Source: Salinisphaera sp052044135
Lineage (GTDB): Bacteria > Pseudomonadota > Gammaproteobacteria > Nevskiales > Salinisphaeraceae
Assembly (NCBI RefSeq): GCF_052044135.1
Contig: NZ_JBQDYF010000004.1
Coordinates: 62,001 to 126,000 of the forward strand
Length of the DNA: 64,000 nucleotides
Reading direction: 5' to 3'
Below are positions 7,762 through 16,775 of this stretch, piece by piece. Position 1 is the first letter of the stretch. Each line of letters begins with the position of its first letter. The position numbers and the translations under genes were made by a program. A model generated the notes under the pieces. The model saw only the letters and a program-made list of their open reading frames with translations, ran no database searches and had not been told where the DNA came from.

Positions 7762-9360
7762 ATGTCCGACTATAGAAACGACATCAGCGATATCTCGTCG
7801 CTGCGGGAGCGCTTCGGCGAGCCATGGCGTGCCATCAATCCCGAGCATGCTGCGCGTCTGCGTGCGCAGAACCGCTTTCATACCGGGCTCGACATCGCGC
7901 GCTACACGGCGAAAATCATGCGCGAGGACATGGCCGCCTACGATGCCGACCCGGCCTGCTACACGCAGTCGCTCGGCTGCTGGCATGGATTCGTCGGCCA
8001 ACAGAAAGCGATCTCGATCAAGAAGCATTTCGGCAGTCTGAAGGGCAGGTATCTGTACCTGTCCGGCTGGATGGTGGCCGCGTTGCGCAGTGAATTCGGC
8101 CCGTTGCCGGACCAGTCGATGCACGAAAAGACGGCGGTGCCGGCGCTCATCGAGGAGCTGTATACCTTCCTGAAGCAGGCGGATGCCTGGGAGCTCAACC
8201 ATTATTTCCGCGAACTCGAAGCCGCCCGCGAGGCCGGCGATGAGGTGGCGGCGAAGAAGGCCCAGAGCCGGATCGACAACTTCGAAACCCATGTCATCCC
8301 GATCATCGCCGACATCGACGCCGGTTTCGGCAACGAGGAGGCGACCTATCTGCTGGCCAAGAAGATGATCGAGGCCGGGGCCTGTGCGATCCAGATCGAG
8401 AATCAGGTCTCGGACGTCAAGCAGTGCGGTCATCAGGACGGCAAGGTGACGGTGCCGCATGCGGCGTTCCTGGCCAAGATCAACGCCGTGCGCTACGCGT
8501 TCCTGGAACTCGGTGTGGACGACGGCGTGATCGTCGCGCGCACGGACTCGCTGGGTGCGGGCCTGAGCCAGCAGATCGCGGTGTCGCAGGCGCCGGGCGA
8601 TCTGGGCGATCAGTACAACAGTTATCTCGACGGCGAGGAGATCACCGACCCGTCCGAGATCAACGCATCGGATGTGGTGATCAAGCAGAACGGCAAGCTG
8701 GTGCGCCTCAAGCGCCTGGCTTCGGGTCTGTTCGAGTTCAAGAAGGGCACCGGCGAGGACCGCGTGGTGCTGGATTGCATCACCAGCCTGAAAAACGGTG
8801 CCGACCTGCTCTGGATCGAGACCTCCACGCCGAATGTGGACCACATCGGGGGCATGGTGAATCGTATTCGCGAAGAAGTGCCCGACGCCAAGCTGGTCTA
8901 CAACAACAGCCCGTCGTTCAACTGGACGCTGAACTTCCGTCAGCAGGTCTATGACGCATGGGCCGATGAAGGCAGGGATGTGTCGGCCTACGATCGCGCC
9001 CAGTTGATGGCCGCCGAGTACGATGCCACCGAGCTGGCCCGGGTGGCCGACGAGTGGACCCGGAACTTCCAGCGCGATGCCGCACGGCACGCCGGTGTGT
9101 TCCATCACCTGATCACGCTGCCGACATATCACACGACGGCGTTGTCCACCGACCAGCTGGCCCGTCATTATTTCGGCGACGACGGCATGCTGGCTTACGT
9201 GCGCGATGTGCAGCGGGTCGAGATCCGCGATGGCATTGCGACCGTCAGGCATCAGGACATGGCCGGTTCCAACATCGGCGACGATCACAAGGAGTTCTTC
9301 TCCCGCGAGAACGCGCTCAAGGCGGGAGGGGCGCACAACACCATGAACCAGTTTGGCTAG
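7762..9360 (+). CDS. aceA: Isocitrate lyase, long form
   Basis: Cleaves isocitrate to succinate and glyoxylate in the glyoxylate shunt, needed for growth on acetate and fatty acids. 532 residues, matching the ~530-residue subfamily of pseudomonads rather than the ~430-residue E. coli type. Contains the active-site loop KQCGH with catalytic Cys222, and metal-site motifs such as IADIDAGFGN. ATG at 7762 preceded by AGAGGAAG; the upstream in-frame extension to 7678 looks like leader. Malate synthase is not in the window. The repeat copy 2 starts at the stop codon, and the probable terminator lies beyond it at 9680. Confidence 0.96.
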   Translation: MSDYRNDISDISSLRERFGEPWRAINPEHAARLRAQNRFHTGLDIARYTAKIMREDMAAYDADPACYTQSLGCWHGFVGQQKAISIKKHFGSLKGRYLYLSGWMVAALRSEFGPLPDQSMHEKTAVPALIEELYTFLKQADAWELNHYFRELEAAREAGDEVAAKKAQSRIDNFETHVIPIIADIDAGFGNEEATYLLAKKMIEAGACAIQIENQVSDVKQCGHQDGKVTVPHAAFLAKINAVRYAFLELGVDDGVIVARTDSLGAGLSQQIAVSQAPGDLGDQYNSYLDGEEITDPSEINASDVVIKQNGKLVRLKRLASGLFEFKKGTGEDRVVLDCITSLKNGADLLWIETSTPNVDHIGGMVNRIREEVPDAKLVYNNSPSFNWTLNFRQQVYDAWADEGRDVSAYDRAQLMAAEYDATELARVADEWTRNFQRDAARHAGVFHHLITLPTYHTTALSTDQLARHYFGDDGMLAYVRDVQRVEIRDGIATVRHQDMAGSNIGDDHKEFFSRENALKAGGAHNTMNQFG

Positions 9361-9626
9361 GGCCTGTTGCCGCCTCGTGCGAGCGCCGCGTTGGAGACCG
9401 CAAATCGTGTTCGGCAAGGCGCGAGTCGCTGATCGTGGCGTGCCACGATCAAGACTTGCAACGCCGCCGAGCGCGATTTGCGGCCCAACCCTTCGGGACA
9501 AGCGCTGTTTTGCGGCAATCCAGCGTTGTAGCCCGCTTGTGCAGAGTGACTGCACGGCGCGCACTACGCCTCGTCTTGCCGCAAAACAGCGCTTGGCGCG
9601 GACTCGCACGAGACGGCAACAGGCCC
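9360..9626. mobile_element. MITE-like structured repeat, copy 2
   Basis: 267-bp second copy of the element at 7011-7278, about 97% identical by eye in the same orientation. The internal arms are unchanged. The outer stem differs: the left end reads CCGCCTCGTG instead of CCGTTTTGTG, and the right end CACGAGACGG instead of CACAAAACGG, so two of three changed positions stay paired and one becomes a C-A mismatch. Left flank TA, right flank TG. It sits between the aceA stop codon and the hairpin terminator at 9680-9703. Confidence 0.8.
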
Positions 9627-9679
9627 TGGTCTGGACCGGGTGTTGGACCCGCGGTGACTTCGACCGCCGCGGTCAGGAG

Positions 9680-9703
9680 CGGGGCCTTCGGGCCCCGTCT
9701 TTT
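9680..9703 (+). terminator. Rho-independent terminator downstream of aceA
   Basis: Seven-bp stem CGGGGCC/GGCCCCG closed by a TTCG tetraloop, followed by TCTTTT. Oriented for plus-strand transcription. It is separated from aceA only by repeat copy 2, which implies the repeat was inserted into the aceA 3' region. Confidence 0.75.
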
Positions 9704-9739
9704 GGCCTGCCGGGGGCGCCGCGGCCCGCGACCGGGGCG

Positions 9740-12082
9740 TCAACCCGGGTCGGGCGATGGCGAGGCCTGGTTGTCCATCGGCCAGTCCACGGTGGCGCTC
9801 GGCTCGTCTTCGCCGGTCTTGCCGCGCTTGTCATAGCGTGCGCCGCCGCCGGCTTCCATGGAAACGCTCATGCGCGGGGCGCCGAGATTGATGTATTCGC
9901 TTTCCATCCGGCGTTTCAACGCGAGGTTGAAGGCACGGGATACGTCCCATTGATATTCCGGCGCGGTACGCAGGCGCATGCGCAGGATCGGGCAGCCGTT
10001 ATCGAACTCGTGAATGCCCTGCATCTCCAGATGCGAACGGATCAGCCCGCGCATGAACGGGTCGCGATGCAGGTCGGACGCCGTGCGCCGCATCAGCTCG
10101 ATGGCGTCGTCGATGCGCAGGTCGTGCGGAATGCGGATTTTGATCAGGGCGATGCCGAACTGGCGCGACATGTTGTGAATCGCGTCGATGTGGGAGAACG
10201 TCGTGATATGCACGACGCCATCGAGATCGCGCAGGCGTACGGCGCGTAGATTCAGCCCCTCGACCGTGCCCATGAACCCGTTGATTTCGACGAAATCGCC
10301 GACCGCCAGCGAATCCTCGATCAGGATGAAGATGCCGGTGATCAGATCGGCCACCAGGCTCTGGGCACCGAAGCCGAGCGCGATGCCGATTACACCGGCA
10401 CCGGCGAGTAGCGGCGTGACATTCACGCCGAGGTTGGCCAGCCCGACGATGCCGGCCACGATAATGATCACGAATAACGCCAGGTTGCGGATCATCGGCG
10501 TGATGGTTTGCGCGCGATTGGTATTGCGTCGGCGACCGTGCGCACCACGGCCATGCAGCGCACGATGGATGGCGGTGTCGACCACGATCCAGATCAGCCA
10601 GGCAAGCACGATCGTCAGCCCGACCCCCAGCAGGGCCCGACCGATTTCGCCGCTGACCGCTCCGTGTTCGCCGATGCCGAACAACGAAAAACCCCACACC
10701 CGGACCGACAATTCGGCGAAGGCCAGCCAGGCAATGCCATGTGCCAGCGTGAAGCCGAAATTGCGGAACCGCCCGGCATAGGGGGTCTTGCGCGGTCGCC
10801 GCGCGGCCCGCTCATGCTGGCGCCGGATGATGCCGGTGGTTACCAGGGTCAGCACCAGTAGAACCGTGCAGATCATGGCGCGCGCAAAGGCCGCGTGTGC
10901 CTGCCCGCCAGTGAGGAAAATGGCGGCGAGCGACGCGGTGATCAGCAGCAGGGCGGGCACGTGCCAGAGCTGGGCGCTGATCGACACCAGTTCCCGCAAA
11001 CCGCCGCGATCGCGTCGGTTGGCCAGCGAACGGTTGCGAATCAGGTGCTCCACCGGACGCCGGATGCGCAGGATCAGGGCGCCGCTGGACAATCCCGCGA
11101 GCATGTTGGCCACCACGGATAGCCAGTCCGCGAGGCTGGCGCCCAGCAGGTCCGAAAGGCGGGCGCTGTTGACCGCATCGCCGAAGGCGACCAGGGCGCC
11201 GATGAAAAACAGCGGCCCGAGGGCCTTGTCGTGCAGGATGGACACCGCCACACGACGATGGCCGCGGGTGAACAGGGCGATCACGACATCGAAGACGGTC
11301 GAAAGCAAGCGCCCGCACAGGCCGACGTAGGCTATGACAAGCAAGGTGGCGCTGGCCGGCGCCGCGGGCTGGACCAGATGGATCACCGCCAGCAGTGCCG
11401 CGAACGTGACGACCCAGGGCGTTACCCGGCGACAGAAGTGGGCCAGCAGCATCCAGGGTCTTGGCTCCGGCGGCAGCTTGATCGGCCAGCCTCGGCGCAC
11501 GAATAGACTGCGCCCGGCGAGGGTCATGACCACCAGGGCGCTCGTGAGCATGGACAGGCCGAATGCAATTTCGGCGATGTTGCTCACCAGGGCCTGCCGG
11601 CGCGCGCCGACGAACAATTCACGGACGTTGGTGGCCGCCTGGCGTGCATTGCGTCGCCAGATATCCAGGGGCGACTCGCCGCCCCTGGCCTGTTTGCTGA
11701 GATTGCTGATGGAATCCGAAAGAGCGCCGAGCAGGCCGCCATGGGCGCCGGTAATCGGGTTTTCGTGCTTGGCCGCCGCCCGGGTCGAGGCGCGCAGCTG
11801 CTTGAGCTGCTTGACCAGCGCGGCCCGCTTGTTGTCGTTCTCCAGCGTGCTGATGATGTTGTCGAGCGAGGCGTTCAACTGCTTGGCGTCGGGCTTGTTC
11901 TGGGGCTGGGTCTGGGCCTGGGGCGCGTGCCCGAGCCCCAGGCCCAGACCTTGGGCGGCGGCCGGCGTCGCCACGCAGGCGAGCGCCACCAGCAGCGACA
12001 ACAACAGGGATCGGATCGGCGACACGTCGAACGGCATCAAACGGACTCGGATGAAAACGAAAGGGCGCAAGCGGCCGGCCAT
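9740..12082 (-). CDS. Large MscS-family mechanosensitive channel (YbiO/YnaI-like)
   Basis: Inner-membrane channel predicted to open under hypo-osmotic stress. 780 residues: signal peptide ending near AAAQ, a low-complexity GLGLGLGHAPQAQTQPQ stretch, a periplasmic coiled segment, about ten hydrophobic helices, then the conserved MscS pore and beta domain (GVNVTPLLAGAGVIGIALGF, VADLITGIFILIEDS, GDFVEINGFMGTVE) and a C-terminal alpha/beta cage. Length matches the large E. coli homologue YbiO (about 740). An alternative start at 12037 would shorten the signal peptide n-region to a normal length. Monocistronic. Confidence 0.9.
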   Translation of the reverse strand: MAGRLRPFVFIRVRLMPFDVSPIRSLLLSLLVALACVATPAAAQGLGLGLGHAPQAQTQPQNKPDAKQLNASLDNIISTLENDNKRAALVKQLKQLRASTRAAAKHENPITGAHGGLLGALSDSISNLSKQARGGESPLDIWRRNARQAATNVRELFVGARRQALVSNIAEIAFGLSMLTSALVVMTLAGRSLFVRRGWPIKLPPEPRPWMLLAHFCRRVTPWVVTFAALLAVIHLVQPAAPASATLLVIAYVGLCGRLLSTVFDVVIALFTRGHRRVAVSILHDKALGPLFFIGALVAFGDAVNSARLSDLLGASLADWLSVVANMLAGLSSGALILRIRRPVEHLIRNRSLANRRDRGGLRELVSISAQLWHVPALLLITASLAAIFLTGGQAHAAFARAMICTVLLVLTLVTTGIIRRQHERAARRPRKTPYAGRFRNFGFTLAHGIAWLAFAELSVRVWGFSLFGIGEHGAVSGEIGRALLGVGLTIVLAWLIWIVVDTAIHRALHGRGAHGRRRNTNRAQTITPMIRNLALFVIIIVAGIVGLANLGVNVTPLLAGAGVIGIALGFGAQSLVADLITGIFILIEDSLAVGDFVEINGFMGTVEGLNLRAVRLRDLDGVVHITTFSHIDAIHNMSRQFGIALIKIRIPHDLRIDDAIELMRRTASDLHRDPFMRGLIRSHLEMQGIHEFDNGCPILRMRLRTAPEYQWDVSRAFNLALKRRMESEYINLGAPRMSVSMEAGGGARYDKRGKTGEDEPSATVDWPMDNQASPSPDPG

Positions 12083-12337
12083 GCCGACGCGGGTACGCCG
12101 GACAAGGTCGATGAAATGCTGCCGCCGGCCCCAGCGTACCTCGATTGCGCGATAAATTTTTTCCGGGCGCTGGATCGGCGGCGGGGCCGTCCGATTCGCC
12201 CGCCCGATTCGGAAAGCATATGTTTCTACAGGTTTATGTTTCGTTTCGTTTGCGGCTTAAAGTGACGTAAACCGCGCTGAATACTACTTTGGTTGAAGAT
12301 TGACCGCGTGGGCGGGCGGATGTATTTTTCGCCTAAA

Positions 12338-12361
12338 CGCGGGCTGCATAGCCAGCCCGCG
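12338..12361 (+). promoter_or_regulatory. Hairpin in the cyoA upstream leader
   Basis: Perfect 9-bp arms CGCGGGCTG and CAGCCCGCG with a CATAGC loop, 110 bp upstream of the cyoA start in the 389-bp gap (12083-12471) between the divergent channel and cyo genes. That gap holds no other feature I can support beyond AT-rich promoter-like DNA around 12220-12300. The hairpin could be a leader structure or an operator. Confidence 0.35.
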
Positions 12362-12471
12362 CCAGAGTCATGGTCGGTATGGGGTTCCGGCCAAGCCGTT
12401 TATACGTGATTTGGCCGGCGGGCCTGACCCGCGAGTGCCCGGTCCGGTTCGACTCCAGGGCTTATAACGCA

Positions 12472-13383
12472 ATGCTAGGCAAGATTTTTCGCTTTTCCTC
12501 GGGGGTATCCGCCGCCGCTCTGCTTTTGCTGATCAGCGGCTGTGGTACAAGCCTGAGTACCATGATGCCGGTCGGCCCGGTCGGCCAGACCGAACGCGAC
12601 ATCACGCTGTTCACGATCGTGCTGATGATGTTCGTGCTGATTCCGATCGTGGCGCTCACGTTCGGCATCGCCTGGCGTTATCGCAAGTCCAATACCGATT
12701 CCAGATATTCGCCCGACTGGGACCATTCCTGGTTGATCGAGATCTTCGTCTGGGGCGGCCCGGTGGTGATCCTCATCATCCTGTCGGTGATGACCTGGAT
12801 CTCCACCCACGACCTCGATCCGTACAAGGCCATCAAATCGGACGCCAAGCCGATCACGATCGAGGCCGTGGCCACGGACTGGAAGTGGCTGTTCATCTAT
12901 CCCGACCAGCATGTGGCCTCGGTCAATGAGTTCGCCTTCCCGAAGGACGTGCCGCTCAACATTCGGCTGACGTCCAACTCGGTGATGAATGCGTTCATGA
13001 TCCAGCGCATGGGCACGCAAATCTTCGCCATGTCGGGCATGCAGACCCAGCTGCATCTGATGTCGCACAAGACCGGCGACTTCGCCGGTGGCAATTACCA
13101 GTACAACGGCCACGGTTTCGCCAAGAACCGCTTTGTCGCCCGGGCCATGACCGAACGGAACTACAAGCAATGGCTGGATAAGGTCCGTTCCCAGGGAAAA
13201 CCACTGGATATGAGCACGTTCAAGCAGTTCGCGCAGCCCAGCGTGGTCAAGAACCCGATCTACTTTGCGCCGGTCTCGTCCGGACTGTTCGCCGATGTAA
13301 TCGGCCAGTTCCACCCGGCGAAGAGCCCGGGTATGAAGCCGGACATGAAGGCTGAGCTCACGCCGACGGCGGCGCACGAGTAG
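12472..13383 (+). CDS. cyoA: Cytochrome bo3 ubiquinol oxidase subunit II
   Basis: Lipoprotein subunit of the proton-pumping quinol oxidase. Starting at 12472 gives a lipoprotein signal with lipobox LISGC (lipidated Cys24); the longer frame from 12370 would bury it. Two transmembrane helices follow, then a cupredoxin domain lacking CuA ligands, as expected for quinol rather than cytochrome c oxidases (IQRMGTQIFAMSGMQTQLHL). 303 residues. First gene of cyoABCD, 36 bp before cyoB. Confidence 0.95.
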   Translation: MLGKIFRFSSGVSAAALLLLISGCGTSLSTMMPVGPVGQTERDITLFTIVLMMFVLIPIVALTFGIAWRYRKSNTDSRYSPDWDHSWLIEIFVWGGPVVILIILSVMTWISTHDLDPYKAIKSDAKPITIEAVATDWKWLFIYPDQHVASVNEFAFPKDVPLNIRLTSNSVMNAFMIQRMGTQIFAMSGMQTQLHLMSHKTGDFAGGNYQYNGHGFAKNRFVARAMTERNYKQWLDKVRSQGKPLDMSTFKQFAQPSVVKNPIYFAPVSSGLFADVIGQFHPAKSPGMKPDMKAELTPTAAHE

Positions 13384-13419
13384 CGCGCGCCGGCCTGGCG
13401 ATACCCGCGAGATAACACC

Positions 13420-15408
13420 ATGGATATTTTTGGCAAGCTCACGATCCACGCGATCCCCTACGACAACGCGATCATCTTCAGTGCCGACATCCTCATGGCG
13501 GTGGTCGGGCTGTCGGTCATCGCCGGGGTGACCTACTTCGGTCAATGGAAGTATCTCTACAAGGAGTGGCTGACTTCGGTCGACCACAAGAAGATCGGCG
13601 TGATGTACATCATCATCGCCTTCGTCTTCTTGCTGCGCGGCTTCGTCGACGCGCTGATGATGCGTGCCCAGCAGGCCTTCGCCGGCCCCGGCATGTCCGG
13701 TTATCTGCCGGCCGGGCACTTCGCGGAGCTGTTCACCGGCCACGGCACCATGATGATCTTCTTCGTGGGCATGCCGTTCCTGATCGGTCTGATGAATATC
13801 GCGGTGCCGACGCAGATTGGTGCGCGCGATGTCGCCTTTCCGTACGTCAACTCGATCAGCCTGTGGCTGACCGCCTCGGCTGGCCTGCTGGTGATGGCAT
13901 CGCTGGCGATCGGTCAGTTCTCGGAAGCAGGCTGGACCGGGTACGCGCCGTATTCGGAGTTGTCGGCCAGCCCGAGCGTCGGCGTGGACTACTGGATCTG
14001 GGCATTGCAGATTTCGGGTATCGGTACCACCCTGACCGGCATCAACTTTTTCGTCACTATCATCAAGGAGCGTGCGCCGGGCATGACGTTCATGCGCATG
14101 CCGATCTTCACCTGGACCACGCTCTGCACCAATATCCTGATGGTGCTGGCCTTCCCGGCGCTGACCGTGGTGCTGGCGCTACTCACGCTGGATCGCTACG
14201 TCGGCACGCACTTCTTCACGTCGGGCGGCGGCGGCAACCAGATGATGTACGTGAACATGTTCTGGGTGTGGGGTCATCCGGAGGTGTACATTCTGGTTCT
14301 GCCGGCCTTCGGGGTGTTCTCGGAAGTGGTCGCGACCTACTCCAACAAACGCGTGTTCGGCTACAAATCGCTGGTCGGGGCGACCATCGTGATCGCGCTG
14401 CTGTCGTTCACGGTCTGGGTGCATCACTTCTTCACCATGGGCCAGGACGCCACGCGCAACTCCATCTTCGCGATCGCGACCATGGTCATCGGCGTGCCCA
14501 CCGGGGTGAAGATCTACAACTGGCTGTTCACGATGTTCCGCGGACGGATCTCGTTCAACCTGCCGATCCTGTGGACGTTGAGTTTCATCATCACCTTCAC
14601 TATCGGCGGCATGACGGGTGTGATGCTGGCCATCCCCGGCATCGACTTCAAGATGCATAACAGCCTGTTCCTGGTGGCGCACTTTCACAACGTGCTGATC
14701 CCGGGAATGCTGTTCGGTCTGTTCGCCGGTTACCACTACTGGTTCCCGAAGGCCTTCGGCTTCCGGCTGGACGAAAAATGGGGCCGGCGTTCCTTCTGGG
14801 GCTGGACCATCGGCTTCTATCTCGCCTTCATGCCGTTGTACGTGTTGGGCCTGATGGGGATGCCGCGCCGAATGGTCACCTACGACGACCCGGCCTGGCA
14901 GCCGTTTCTCATCGTGGCCGCCATCGGGGCTCTGGTCGTGCTGTTCGGTGTGGTCAGCATGGTCATTCAGTTGATCGTGAGCGTGCGTAATCGCGAACAG
15001 CTGCGTGACGTGACCGGCGATCCCTGGAACGGGCGGACGCTGGAATGGTCGCTGTCCTCGCCGCCGCCGGAATACAACTTCGCGGTGATTCCCCGCGTGG
15101 AAGGGCGTGATGCCTTCACCGCCATGAAGGAGGCCGGTCAGGCCTACAAGCGGCCGGCGCAGTACGACGATATCCACATGCCCAAGAACACCGTGGCCGG
15201 CTTCCTTATCGGTGCGTTGTCGTTCTTCTTCGGCTTCGGGCTGATCTGGCATATCTGGTGGCTGGGCATTGCCTCGGCGCTGGGCATGCTGGCGACCGTG
15301 ATCATTCGCGGTTGCCAGGATGACGTCGGGTTCATCATCCCGGCGGCCGAGGTGGAGCGCGTCGAGAACGAGCGCTATCGCAAGTTGCAGGAAGCCGGCG
15401 TCGCCTAG
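13420..15408 (+). CDS. cyoB: Cytochrome bo3 ubiquinol oxidase subunit I
   Basis: Catalytic haem-copper subunit, 662 residues, about 15 membrane helices. The motif WGHPEVYILVLPAFG holds the CuB His and cross-linked Tyr, and VHHFFTMG the other CuB histidines; GHG carries a low-spin haem ligand. Quinol-site residues Arg73, Asp77 and His100 match E. coli R71, D75 and H98, but the position of E. coli Q101 is Glu103 here (GHFAELF instead of HHYDQIF). No cyoE follows in this locus. Confidence 0.97.
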   Translation: MDIFGKLTIHAIPYDNAIIFSADILMAVVGLSVIAGVTYFGQWKYLYKEWLTSVDHKKIGVMYIIIAFVFLLRGFVDALMMRAQQAFAGPGMSGYLPAGHFAELFTGHGTMMIFFVGMPFLIGLMNIAVPTQIGARDVAFPYVNSISLWLTASAGLLVMASLAIGQFSEAGWTGYAPYSELSASPSVGVDYWIWALQISGIGTTLTGINFFVTIIKERAPGMTFMRMPIFTWTTLCTNILMVLAFPALTVVLALLTLDRYVGTHFFTSGGGGNQMMYVNMFWVWGHPEVYILVLPAFGVFSEVVATYSNKRVFGYKSLVGATIVIALLSFTVWVHHFFTMGQDATRNSIFAIATMVIGVPTGVKIYNWLFTMFRGRISFNLPILWTLSFIITFTIGGMTGVMLAIPGIDFKMHNSLFLVAHFHNVLIPGMLFGLFAGYHYWFPKAFGFRLDEKWGRRSFWGWTIGFYLAFMPLYVLGLMGMPRRMVTYDDPAWQPFLIVAAIGALVVLFGVVSMVIQLIVSVRNREQLRDVTGDPWNGRTLEWSLSSPPPEYNFAVIPRVEGRDAFTAMKEAGQAYKRPAQYDDIHMPKNTVAGFLIGALSFFFGFGLIWHIWWLGIASALGMLATVIIRGCQDDVGFIIPAAEVERVENERYRKLQEAGVA

Positions 15409-15462
15409 GGCCGCGCCGCAGCCCCTGTCTTTTCAGGTTTTCGTGAGCGATTTGGAACAACT

Positions 15463-16068
15463 ATGACGAGTCATGCCGCCGGCGCCAACGACGTTCAAGC
15501 GGCATCCAGCCCGAACACCTTGGTGAACTTCGGGTTCTGGGTGTATCTCATGAGCGACGTGATCATCTTCTCGATGCTGTTCACGATGTTCGTGACCGTA
15601 TCCGATCACTACAACGGCGGTCCCTCGGGTCGCGATCTGTTCGAGTTGCGCGATGTCTTCTTCGAGACGATGGCGCTGCTGTTTTCCAGCATCACCTTTG
15701 GTATGGCGCTGCTGTCCGTGCACGCCCGGCGCAAGTCGCAGGTATTGCTGTGGTTGCTGATTACCTTCGTATTCGGCGCCCTGTTCGTGGGGCTCGAAGT
15801 GCGCGAGTTCCTGGGACTGGTCGCGGAAGGGGCCGGCCCATGGAGCAGCGCCTTCCTGTCGGCGTTCTTCACGCTGGTCGGTACGCACGGTACGCACGTG
15901 ACCTTCGGCCTGATCTGGATCGCGGTCATGATCGGGCAGGTGGCAATCAAGGGGGTAACGGCGCCGGTGGCTTCGCGGCTGTTGCGTCTGGCGCTGTTCT
16001 GGCATTTCCTGGACATCGTGTGGATCGCGGTGTTCTCGACGGTCTATCTTTCGGGGTTCATGCAATGA
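15463..16068 (+). CDS. cyoC: Cytochrome bo3 ubiquinol oxidase subunit III
   Basis: 201-residue integral membrane subunit with five predicted helices and the family segments NFGFWVYLMSDVIIFSMLF and GTHGTHVTFGLIWI. 54 bp after cyoB; its stop overlaps the cyoD start (ATGA). Needed for stability and assembly of the oxidase core rather than catalysis. Confidence 0.96.
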   Translation: MTSHAAGANDVQAASSPNTLVNFGFWVYLMSDVIIFSMLFTMFVTVSDHYNGGPSGRDLFELRDVFFETMALLFSSITFGMALLSVHARRKSQVLLWLLITFVFGALFVGLEVREFLGLVAEGAGPWSSAFLSAFFTLVGTHGTHVTFGLIWIAVMIGQVAIKGVTAPVASRLLRLALFWHFLDIVWIAVFSTVYLSGFMQ

Positions 16069-16400
16069 GCACGTCCAGCCATGACATTCGACTCGGCGGT
16101 CTGAATCTCAAGACCTATCTGACCGGTTTCGTTCTTGCATTGATCCTCACGGCGATTCCCTTCGGCGCGGTGGCTTTCGGTTGGCTGTCAGCGGGTGCCA
16201 CGCTGATTCTCATTGCGGCAGCGGCCGTGGTGCAGATACTGGTGCATCTGTATTTCTTCCTGCATCTGGACTTCTCCGAGGAGCATGCCTGGAACGCCGG
16301 ATCGGGTGCTTTCTGTATCGTGATTCTGGCGATTCTGGTCGGCGGTACGCTCTGGCTGATGTACAGCCTCGAAATGCGGACGATGATGGGCGGAGGCTGA
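16065..16400 (+). CDS. cyoD: Cytochrome bo3 ubiquinol oxidase subunit IV
   Basis: 111-residue protein with three hydrophobic helices; the segment VQILVHLYFFLHLDFS is the family hallmark. Starts at 16065 with a 4-bp overlap with cyoC. Last cyo gene here: downstream is a 375-bp gap (16401-16775) with a GGCCGGCC-armed repeat near 16410-16440 and no gene. The haem O synthase gene cyoE, which often ends this operon, is missing. Confidence 0.93.
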   Translation: MSTSSHDIRLGGLNLKTYLTGFVLALILTAIPFGAVAFGWLSAGATLILIAAAAVVQILVHLYFFLHLDFSEEHAWNAGSGAFCIVILAILVGGTLWLMYSLEMRTMMGGG

Positions 16401-16775
16401 TCCGCGGCATGGCCGGCCTTCGGCTTGGGCTGGCCGGCCGTTGGTCCGCGCGCCGGTCAGTAGCCGGGCACGCCGTCTGCGACGGGGCTGACATGCGCAC
16501 AGGTTCGTTCGGCATGGCGGTCGTCGGCCTGCAGTTCGGGTGGCTCGCACAGGCGCGCTGCGCCCGGCCCGGCGCCAAGGCGCCAGGGCCATGAGGAATT
16601 GACGCAAGGCGGACGGCCGCAACAGCCATGGGTCGCCTGCTTGCGCCGCGCTATATTGCGCCGCCGGTCAACGGGCCTTGTTGACGCCCCGTGTTCATCG
16701 GCGCGCTGAATATTCTGCCAATCCGGGGCGTGTTTCCGCCCCGTCCGATCGCCCGGTCGTGTGCGATCGCTGGCC

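Noticed and set aside
7744..9609. A 621-codon minus-strand frame opposite aceA
   Set aside because: The plus strand encodes a full isocitrate lyase; the antisense frame has no recognisable domain and partly translates the repeat element.
14179..15252. A 357-codon minus-strand frame within cyoB
   Set aside because: His/Asp/Arg-rich antisense shadow of cyoB, no domain features.
16401..16775. A cyoE gene after cyoD
   Set aside because: The gap is only 375 bp, and no prenyltransferase-like frame is present on either strand.
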